Program-made: the position numbers and the translations under genes
Assembly: GCF_018401815.1 (NCBI RefSeq)
Contig: NZ_JAGYKG010000004.1
Span: forward strand, 310,001 to 374,000
Direction of reading: 5' to 3'
Origin: Nonlabens sp.
Lineage (GTDB): Bacteria > Bacteroidota > Bacteroidia > Flavobacteriales > Flavobacteriaceae
Length of the DNA: 64,000 nucleotides
Notes under the pieces: model-generated
What the model saw: the letters and a program-made list of their open reading frames with translations, nothing else
What the model was told of the DNA's origin: nothing
Databases searched by the model: none
Shown: piece by piece, positions 1 through 6,142 of the stretch
How positions within the stretch are numbered: the stretch's first letter is position 1
Layout: each line of letters opens with the position of its first letter

Positions 1-1
1 C

Positions 2-1285
2 AAAAAGATGATACGCAATATTCAACTTGGAAAAAAAGTAGATCGCTCTGATCGTAAAGGAGAACGTTTTGCCCAAATGGCGCGCATTGCGTTGGGGCAA
101 TCAAAAATGGTGAGACGTCCTATTGCGGGTTTCTTGCACGTGATAGTTTACGTAGGTTTTGTAATCATTAATATTGAAGTATTTGAAATCATTATTGATG
201 GTATTACTGGACAACACAGAATTTTTGCTCCTTATTTAGGAGGTGTTTACGATGTGTTGATCGCTATATTTGAGATTCTTGCATTTCTGGTTGTAGCCAC
301 AGTTGTTATTTTTTGGCTGCGTAGAAATGTAATGAATATCAAGCGGTTGATGATGGGTGAGCTCAAAGGCTGGCCTAAAAACGACGCCAACTATATTCTT
401 TATTTTGAAGTTGTGTTGATGACGTTGTTCTTAACCATGAATGCGGCAGATCTCAGCATACAGGAAGGCGTAATGGCAGGTCGATTTACTAGTGAAGCAG
501 CTACACATTATGTCAATGCGGGTAGTTTTCCCATCAGCGGATTTATTGCACCCTTATTTGATGGAATGAGCTTTGAAAGCTTACTAATTATAGAAAGAAC
601 CTGTTGGTGGTTGCACATTGCGGGAATTTTGATCTTCTTAAATTATTTATATTGGTCCAAACACCTGCATATTATGTTGGCGTTCCCTAATGTATATTTT
701 GCAAAGTTGACTCCTAAAGGACAGTTTACTAATATGGCTGCTGTTACTAAAGAAGTAAAAATGATGATGGATCCAAATGCAGATCCATTTGCTGCGTCAG
801 ATCCTAATGACGCAGATGAAGTTCCTGCCGCACTAGGAGCAAATGATATTTTTGATTTAGATCAAGTACAACTGCTTAACGCCTATACTTGTACAGAATG
901 TGGACGTTGTACTTCTGAATGTCCAGCAAACATTACAGGTAAAAAATTGAGCCCACGTAAAATAATGATGGATACCCGTGATCGATTGGAAGAGGTGGGA
1001 GCGGTGATCAACAAAGAGGGAGTATGGAACGATGATGGAAAGACCTTGCTCAATGATTATATCACCACCGAAGAGCTTTGGGCTTGTACAACATGTAATG
1101 CTTGTGTTGAAGCTTGTCCCATAGGAATCGATCCCTTGAGTATTATCATAGAAATGAGAAGGTATCTAGTGTTAGAGAACAGTGCTGCACCTAGTGAATT
1201 AAACGTTACTATGAGTAATATAGAAAACAATGGAGCACCGTGGCCTTATAATCAAATGGACCGCCTTAATTGGGTAAACGAATAA
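2..1285 (+). CDS. Membrane-bound 4Fe-4S dicluster oxidoreductase subunit (5' partial)
   Basis: Probable electron-transfer protein of the inner membrane, related to heterodisulfide-reductase/glycolate-oxidase type iron-sulfur proteins. From the ATG at 8, hydrophobic segments lie near residues 45-62, 80-103, 128-145 and 200-217. Two ferredoxin-type cysteine clusters follow, CTECGRCTSECP near residue 295 and CTTCNACVEACP near residue 360. The frame is open to the window edge and the protein starts without the N-terminal membrane segment I expect in this family, so the true start probably lies upstream. The gene is followed 2 bp later by a HAD hydrolase and then by a CCG-domain Fe-S protein, which is probably its partner. 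Donor and acceptor cannot be told from the sequence. Confidence 0.85.
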   Translation, partial: KKMIRNIQLGKKVDRSDRKGERFAQMARIALGQSKMVRRPIAGFLHVIVYVGFVIINIEVFEIIIDGITGQHRIFAPYLGGVYDVLIAIFEILAFLVVATVVIFWLRRNVMNIKRLMMGELKGWPKNDANYILYFEVVLMTLFLTMNAADLSIQEGVMAGRFTSEAATHYVNAGSFPISGFIAPLFDGMSFESLLIIERTCWWLHIAGILIFLNYLYWSKHLHIMLAFPNVYFAKLTPKGQFTNMAAVTKEVKMMMDPNADPFAASDPNDADEVPAALGANDIFDLDQVQLLNAYTCTECGRCTSECPANITGKKLSPRKIMMDTRDRLEEVGAVINKEGVWNDDGKTLLNDYITTEELWACTTCNACVEACPIGIDPLSIIIEMRRYLVLENSAAPSELNVTMSNIENNGAPWPYNQMDRLNWVNE

Positions 1286-1287
1286 AT

Positions 1288-1719
1288 ATGAGTAAAGAAC
1301 AGTTTCAGGAAGCCCTGAATAGAGATGGATCCCTGGCAAGTCCAGTACTTCCAGAAGGAGTGAAAAATTATTTAATAGATATTGATGGAACCATCACAGA
1401 AGATGTGCCTAACGAAGAGCCGGAGAGAATGGCTACTTGTGCACCCTTTCCAGATGCGTTAATAACGCTCAATGAATGGTATGATCAAGGACACGTTATT
1501 TGTTTCTTTACCTCTAGAACTGAGGAGCACCGTCAGGTTACTGAAGACTGGCTGAACAAACATGGTTTTAAATTTCACAGCTTGTTAATGGGTAAACCTA
1601 GAGGTGGAAATTACCATTGGATCGATAACCACATGGTAAGAGCAACACGATATACAGGCGAATTCACTCATCTAGTAGAGAAGGAAGTAACTATAGAGGT
1701 TTTTAAGAACCATAAATAG
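1288..1719 (+). CDS. HAD-superfamily hydrolase, small
   Basis: A 143-residue cytoplasmic protein with the HAD nucleophile motif DIDGTITED near residue 31, a Ser/Thr motif at FFTSRTEEH, a basic GKPRGG segment and a terminal acidic motif WIDNH. This is the pattern of a small C-cap-less phosphatase. I chose the ATG at 1288, 2 bp after the upstream stop; a TTG at 1270 is possible but would overlap the previous gene. It sits between the two iron-sulfur genes and is probably co-transcribed with them. Its substrate is unknown. Confidence 0.8.
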   Translation: MSKEQFQEALNRDGSLASPVLPEGVKNYLIDIDGTITEDVPNEEPERMATCAPFPDALITLNEWYDQGHVICFFTSRTEEHRQVTEDWLNKHGFKFHSLLMGKPRGGNYHWIDNHMVRATRYTGEFTHLVEKEVTIEVFKNHK

Positions 1720-1722
1720 TTG

Positions 1723-1754
1723 TGTTGTTTCGTTTTCGCGAAAGCGGAACAACA
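1723..1754 (+). repeat. Palindrome family copy 1 within a 16-bp hairpin
   Basis: The core at 1732-1745 is GTTTTCGCGAAAGC, one base from the family consensus GCTTTCGCGAAAGC. The flanks continue the complementarity to 16 bp per arm. The two imperfect positions are G-U pairs in a plus-strand transcript and would be A-C mismatches on the minus strand, so an RNA hairpin would form best in the plus-strand mRNA. No T-run follows, so a simple terminator is unlikely. Confidence 0.8.
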
Positions 1755-1818
1755 ACAGTAACAATTTACAAAGAATAACAATTCTAAATTCTTTAAACGG
1801 ATTCTCAATTATTAAGAT

Positions 1819-2610
1819 ATGAGTAACAATCTAGTAGTACCAACAGCGGCAGAATTTATCGCACTAGGCAAACAGCCAGAAGTATTGTTTTGGGTAGGAT
1901 GCAGTGGTAGTTTTGACGACAGAGCAAAGAAAATCACCAAAGCTTTTGTAAAGTTATTAAATAAAGCTGGAGTAGAATTTGCAGTGTTAGGAGCAGAAGA
2001 GAGTTGTTCGGGTGACCCTGCAAAAAGAGCTGGAAATGAATTTCTTTTCCAGATGCAAGCGATGATGAACATAGAAGTCTTAAACGGCTATGAGATCAAA
2101 AAAATTGTTACGGCCTGTCCTCACTGTTTTAATACTCTTAAAAATGAGTATCCAGAATTGGGTGGAAACTATGAAGTGATTCACCATACCTCATTTCTTA
2201 AGGACTTAATTTCTACTGGTCGCCTTACGATTGAAGGAGGGAAATTTAAAGGAAAGAAAATTACTTATCACGATCCTTGTTATTTAGGACGTGCTAATGA
2301 TATTTATGAGGCTCCAAGGGAGTTGATAGAAAAGCTAGATGCCGCATTGATTGAAATGAAACGCAGCCGGCGTAACGGACTCTGTTGTGGAGCTGGGGGC
2401 GCGCAAATGTTTAAAGAACCAGAGCCAGGAAATAAAGACATCAATATCGAGCGCACGGATGAGGCTATAGATACAGGTGCTGATATTATTGCTGCTGGAT
2501 GTCCCTTCTGTAATACCATGATGACCGATGGTATAAAAGCTGCCGAAAAAGAAGGTAACGTAGAAGTGATGGATATCGCAGAATTAATAGCAAGCGCAAA
2601 CGATTTATAA
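1819..2610 (+). CDS. CCG-domain Fe-S oxidoreductase (HdrB/GlpC/LutA-like)
   Basis: A 263-residue cytoplasmic protein with two cysteine-rich CCG-type domains. The first has CSGSFDD near residue 28, ESCSGDPA near 61 and ACPHCFNTL near 95. The second has YHDPCYLGR near 150, LCCGAGGAQMF near 190 and AGCPFCNTMM near 227. This fold carries the non-cubane or 4Fe-4S cluster of heterodisulfide-reductase subunit B and related lactate or glycolate oxidase subunits. It is the likely soluble partner of the membrane dicluster protein at the window start. The stop overlaps the start of the next gene (TAATG). Confidence 0.88.
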   Translation: MSNNLVVPTAAEFIALGKQPEVLFWVGCSGSFDDRAKKITKAFVKLLNKAGVEFAVLGAEESCSGDPAKRAGNEFLFQMQAMMNIEVLNGYEIKKIVTACPHCFNTLKNEYPELGGNYEVIHHTSFLKDLISTGRLTIEGGKFKGKKITYHDPCYLGRANDIYEAPRELIEKLDAALIEMKRSRRNGLCCGAGGAQMFKEPEPGNKDINIERTDEAIDTGADIIAAGCPFCNTMMTDGIKAAEKEGNVEVMDIAELIASANDL

Positions 2611-3146
2611 TGAAGGTGGCACCCATTCTAATAGTAATATTGTTGACGACAGTAGCTGTAAACGCACAACAGTTCAATGAAAAAGCGGTCAAAGAACTAG
2701 CAGAGAAAGTCTGTGAATGTATACCAACTAAAGAAGGTATAGCGACTAGAGAAAAGGCAGAGACGGAATTAGGATCTGGTATGCTTCAAGCCTATTCTTC
2801 TAATCAGACGTATTTTGATGGCAAAGGGCTCAATTTCCACGATGCAAAAAATGTCGAGAAATTAGGAGAGCAAGTAGGTATTCAATTCGCAGAGTCTTGC
2901 CCAGAGCCTATTTCTCTTTTTATGTTGTTTGCTAATGATATTGAAGAAATGGAAAAGGAAGAGGAGCGTCTTGTTATTATTGATACCATAGTAAAGGTTG
3001 AAGATAAAAAAATCAAATCTTTCGAAATCAAAGATGAAGATGGTCGCAAGCCTAATGTATTATTGCTTACTTATGTCGATAACGATGAGTTGATAGAAGA
3101 TGCAGTTAAAGGTAAGACGACTTATATTTTACAGCAATGGAATTAG
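2610..3146 (+). CDS. Secreted protein of unknown function, probable 3' frameshift
   Basis: A 178-residue protein with a signal peptide (hydrophobic run at residues 3-18, cleavage expected after VNA) and two cysteines in a VCECIP motif. It starts on the last base of the upstream stop codon, so it is translationally coupled. The frame stops just after QQWN, but the +1-shifted frame from 3137 continues for 25 codons (MELDSYDPRIGEYRNML...) to a TAA at 3212-3214, and its composition looks like a natural C-terminus. A one-base deletion in a run near 3137-3146 may have truncated the protein, or it may be a sequencing error. I do not recognise the family. Confidence 0.7.
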   Translation: MKVAPILIVILLTTVAVNAQQFNEKAVKELAEKVCECIPTKEGIATREKAETELGSGMLQAYSSNQTYFDGKGLNFHDAKNVEKLGEQVGIQFAESCPEPISLFMLFANDIEEMEKEEERLVIIDTIVKVEDKKIKSFEIKDEDGRKPNVLLLTYVDNDELIEDAVKGKTTYILQQWN

Positions 3147-3219
3147 ATAGTTACGATCCGCGTATAGGCGAATATAGAAATATGTTAGTTATCGATAGGG
3201 TAGACACCAAGTAAACGTA

Positions 3220-3432
3220 TTGAAACAACAACCTGATTATAAAAGTATTGTGCTATCTGGCTCCTTAGGAGGGCTGGTATATGCGATTATCATGTCCATT
3301 TTCTATCAGTTTACTGGAGATGAAGGATTTAGTATCATCAAGTTTGCTGTAGACTTTTTAATGTTTGGTCTTTTGGTAGCTGGAATTATATGGTGGTCGA
3401 TGCGTAAAGAGAGTAAGGACAAAAGGAAATGA
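3220..3432 (+). CDS. Small two-helix membrane protein
   Basis: A 70-residue protein starting at a TTG codon, with hydrophobic segments near residues 11-27 and 42-60 and a strongly basic C-terminus (RKESKDKRK). It overlaps the next small membrane gene by 4 bp (ATGA), the usual sign of coupled translation. The function is unknown. The TTG start is a weak point, but there is no better start in frame. Confidence 0.55.
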   Translation: MKQQPDYKSIVLSGSLGGLVYAIIMSIFYQFTGDEGFSIIKFAVDFLMFGLLVAGIIWWSMRKESKDKRK

Positions 3433-3644
3433 GTGTATTTGAGTTTAAAAAAGCCCCTGTTAAAATGAGACTAGTTTATGCTTTCATAAGCGCTATTGTA
3501 ACGACTTTTCTTTGTTATATTTTTTTTACAGTCTTTGATATGGCAGACTATGGTTGGTGCTATTACCTGTTCTTCTTAGCCTTTATGTTGATATTCGGTT
3601 TTTTTAGTGCTGGATATATAGTTAAGAAGACGAAGGGTAAATAA
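3429..3644 (+). CDS. Small two-helix membrane protein
   Basis: A 71-residue protein with hydrophobic segments near residues 15-35 and 43-64 and a KKTKGK tail. It overlaps the preceding gene by 4 bp and has the same size and topology, so the pair may form a complex or be diverged duplicates. The function is unknown. The IS3-family element lies 170 bp downstream. Confidence 0.6.
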   Translation: MSVFEFKKAPVKMRLVYAFISAIVTTFLCYIFFTVFDMADYGWCYYLFFLAFMLIFGFFSAGYIVKKTKGK

Positions 3645-3856
3645 TTTTAATACATAAATTAGGATCGTCTCATTCCTTAAAAACTTGTTTGATTAAAAAA
3701 AAGGCCGCTTTAAAACTAGAATAATTACGGTCTAGTGATGTTTTTTATTTAATCAGCCTTGTTTTTGATTTGTCCTAATTAGGAATTGATTAGTATGCTT
3801 TTTTCTTTTTAGGGATTGTCCCGTCCTAAAATAGCGATACACTAAAATTTAGTGTA

Positions 3857-4291
3857 ATGAACAAGTCAGTAAAGAAGGGTTATGCAAAAAGAACCCAAAA
3901 AGACTACTCGCTTTCTTTTAAGCTTCAAATAGTCGAAGAAATTGAGTCTGGTCAATTAGACAGGTTGTCTGCTCACCTTAAGTATGGCATTCAAGCCAGG
4001 TCAACGATTACCACATGGCTCAGAAAATATGGTACCTTTGATTGGGAGAACCTATCCGTTGTGACCATGGCAAAAACACCAGAACAAAGAATCATAGAAC
4101 TAGAGGCAAAAGTCAAACTTTTGGAAAAGCAAAAGGCTCGAGCTGAACATCTTGCAGAAAGAGCTGATAAGAAGGTAATCATCTTTGATATGCTAGTTGA
4201 TATGGCAGAGAAAGAATATGACATCGCTATCAGAAAAAATTACACGCCCGAGTTATTGAACGCTTCAAAGAAGATCAAGAAGAAACAATAG
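3857..4291 (+). CDS. IS3-family transposase OrfA
   Basis: A 144-residue protein with an N-terminal helix-turn-helix (roughly residues 15-60, with SLSFKLQIVEEIESG and a WLRKYG segment) that would bind the terminal repeats. A coiled-coil/leucine-zipper region follows at residues 74-110 (RIIELEAKVKLLEKQ). The start lies 14 bp inside the left repeat. The run AAAAAAT at 4234-4240 is in register for a -1 slip into orfB. Confidence 0.9.
   Translation: MNKSVKKGYAKRTQKDYSLSFKLQIVEEIESGQLDRLSAHLKYGIQARSTITTWLRKYGTFDWENLSVVTMAKTPEQRIIELEAKVKLLEKQKARAEHLAERADKKVIIFDMLVDMAEKEYDIAIRKNYTPELLNASKKIKKKQ
4234..4240 (+). promoter_or_regulatory. Candidate -1 ribosomal frameshift heptamer
   Basis: The sequence A AAA AAT in the orfA frame is an X XXY YYZ slippery heptamer. 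Slipping back one base joins orfA to the open orfB frame. The minus-one frame is open from 4222, so the slip must occur between there and the orfA stop at 4289-4291, and this is the only A-run of this type in that interval. Confidence 0.7.
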
Positions 4292-5157
4292 TTTCCACCT
4301 GTAACTTACTTGGGCTGGACAGACAGGTATATTATCGAGCCATTAAATCTAGAACTCAAAAACAACATATCTCACAACAAGTTATTGAGCTAGTCAGGGC
4401 TATACGTAGTATAATGCCTAAACTAGGCACTAGAAAGCTATATCATATGTTGAAAGATAAACTCTCTGCTATAAATGTAGGAAGAGATAAATTATTTAGA
4501 ATACTCAGAGCAAATCATATGCTTATAAAACCTAAGAGATCCTATCATATAACCACAGACTCACATCATCGCTTTAGAAAGCATAAAAACGTTGTTTGTA
4601 ATATGGTGATTAATAAACCAGAACAAGTATGGGTTAGTGATATCACTTATTTAGGGACTAGAGAAAACCCATCCTATCTAGCATTAATAACTGATGCTTA
4701 TTCAAAAAGAATCGTAGGATATAATGTCTCAGCAAGTCTTTCTGTTAATGGAACACTACAAGCTCTTGAAATGGCCTTGAATAATAGAAAGTATAAAGAT
4801 CAACCACTTATTCATCATTCTGATAGAGGATTACAATATTGCTCTAATGAATACCAGAACCTACTTAAACAGCATGCTATTAAACCTAGTATGACTGAAA
4901 AGTACGATCCGTACGAAAACGCAGTTGCAGAACGAGTGAACGGAATACTCAAACAAGAGTTTGATGTAGCAAAAAAAGTCAAATCTTTAGAAATAAAGAA
5001 AAGACTGGTAGAAGAAGCTGTTGGTATTTACAATAATATAAGACCACATTTATCAAACTATATGCTAACACCACAGCAGATGCACGAACAGAATAAACTT
5101 AAAATGAAACAGTACAAATCAAAAAATCTCATTGAAGCTAGCTTCAATGAGATTTAA
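4240..5157 (+). CDS. IS3-family transposase OrfB (made by -1 frameshift)
   Basis: Integrase-core transposase with DDE residues: Asp in WVSDITYLG, Asp in HHSDRGLQYC, and Glu in ENAVAERVNGILKQEF with about 35 residues between the last two. An ATG at 4414 gives 247 residues, but the same frame is open back to 4222 and encodes the usual OrfB N-terminus (STCNLLGLDRQVYYRAI). That stretch has no good start, so translation by slippage at 4234-4240 into an OrfAB fusion is the likely route. The stop codon lies inside a perfect hairpin. Confidence 0.88.
   Translation, partial: LHARVIERFKEDQEETIVSTCNLLGLDRQVYYRAIKSRTQKQHISQQVIELVRAIRSIMPKLGTRKLYHMLKDKLSAINVGRDKLFRILRANHMLIKPKRSYHITTDSHHRFRKHKNVVCNMVINKPEQVWVSDITYLGTRENPSYLALITDAYSKRIVGYNVSASLSVNGTLQALEMALNNRKYKDQPLIHHSDRGLQYCSNEYQNLLKQHAIKPSMTEKYDPYENAVAERVNGILKQEFDVAKKVKSLEIKKRLVEEAVGIYNNIRPHLSNYMLTPQQMHEQNKLKMKQYKSKNLIEASFNEI
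5124..5155. repeat. 32-bp perfect palindrome at the end of IS orfB
   Basis: Two 16-bp arms meet without a loop at 5139/5140 (AAATCTCATTGAAGCT and its complement). The hairpin covers the last codons and the orfB stop. It could act as a terminator or stabilise the 3' end of the transposase mRNA. It lies inside the element and so belongs to the IS. Confidence 0.85.
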
Positions 5158-5444
5158 ATAATAAATTTAATCTTTAATAATCTGTATCGTTTATTTAGGA
5201 CTACACAGATACTGATAAAAAAGGAAGTTAATTTATGTACAAAAATCAAAAAAATCTATTGTTTAAATTATATAATAAAGTCTTAATTCACTTAATTTGA
5301 AAGATACTAATAGGTATAAGTGTTTTCCAAGCTACAAGAATGATTAAAAGAGACTTTTAGTAGTACTAAAATTTACATTCCAACTCATCTGCTTTGATTT
5401 TTTGATATCAATGGCATTTAGAAATAAAGACAAAAAAATAAATC

Positions 5445-5927
5445 ATGCACGCAAATTTTAAAGACCTTCCAGACGATTCTAGAATATGGATTTACCAAGC
5501 AAATAGGCCGTTTACTACAGATGAGATCAATGAGTTAAAACCTCAAATGGATAATTTTTTACAAAAATGGACCGCTCATGGAATGAATCTTAAAGCAGGA
5601 GTGGATTATCCATACAATCGTTTTATAGTTATCGGTCTAGATCAATCAGAAGCAGGGGCAACAGGGTGTTCCATAGATTCTTGTGTTCGTTTTATTCAGT
5701 CTATTGAGAAAGCATTTCGCATTGATTTGATGGACAAAATGAATGTGACCTTTAAAAACGGTCCCTACCTTGCTCATAAAGAATTGGCCGAATTTAAAAA
5801 AATGGCAAAAGCAAAATCAGTCTCCCCCAACACTATTGTTTTCAATAACTTGGTTGAAACAGTAGGAGAGTATAAAGAACACTGGGAAGTGCCTGCAAGT
5901 GAAAGCTGGCATTCTAGGTTTTTCTAG
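5445..5927 (+). CDS. Conserved Bacteroidetes protein of unknown function
   Basis: A 160-residue soluble protein without signal peptide or membrane segment. Motifs include DDSRIWIYQANRPFT at the N-terminus and a GCSIDSCVRFIQ segment near residue 75 with two nearby cysteines. I recall close relatives being labelled ABC transporter ATPase, but no Walker A or signature motif is visible, so that label looks wrong. It is monocistronic, lies just downstream of the IS element and is followed by a probable terminator. Confidence 0.75.
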   Translation: MHANFKDLPDDSRIWIYQANRPFTTDEINELKPQMDNFLQKWTAHGMNLKAGVDYPYNRFIVIGLDQSEAGATGCSIDSCVRFIQSIEKAFRIDLMDKMNVTFKNGPYLAHKELAEFKKMAKAKSVSPNTIVFNNLVETVGEYKEHWEVPASESWHSRFF

Positions 5928-5953
5928 AATACTTAATTTTTAAAATAATTCAT

Positions 5954-5983
5954 AAACCAGCTTACTTTTAGGCCGGGTTTTTT
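5954..5983 (+). terminator. Probable intrinsic terminator
   Basis: The arms AAACCAGC and GCCGGGTTT form a bulged stem around a 10-base loop and are followed by a short T-run. It stands 26 bp after the stop of the preceding gene. Confidence 0.5.
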
Positions 5984-6142
5984 ATGTCAGCCTTTGGTTT
6001 TTCGGTATCTTTCGATCAAGATCAAGATCAAGAAGCTCGCAATAGGCTACCTATTTATATTTCTGTTTCGTCAAAAGAAGCTAGCAATCATTTGATATGG
6101 AAATAGTTCTTGATTTCTGATTGAAAACATTGGATCGATGAT

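Larger units (their letters stand above)
3817..5207 (+). mobile_element. Complete IS3-family insertion sequence
   Basis: The left end at 3817-3842 and the right end at 5182-5207 are imperfect terminal inverted repeats. They share GTCCTAAA and CGATACA blocks and begin TGT/end ACA, as in the IS3 family. The bases GAT at 3814-3816 and GAT at 5208-5210 flank the element directly and fit the 3-bp target duplication of this family. Inside are orfA, orfB in the -1 frame and a 32-bp palindrome at the end of orfB. All parts look intact, so the element may be active and the insertion fairly recent. Confidence 0.92.

Noticed and set aside
5445..5927. ABC transporter ATPase label for the 160-residue protein
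   Set aside because: No Walker A, signature or Walker B motif is visible and the protein is too short for an ABC ATPase domain.
6013..6036. Three tandem GATCAA-like units in the region before the GH3 fusion
   Set aside because: The repeat is very short and could arise by simple slippage; no function is apparent.
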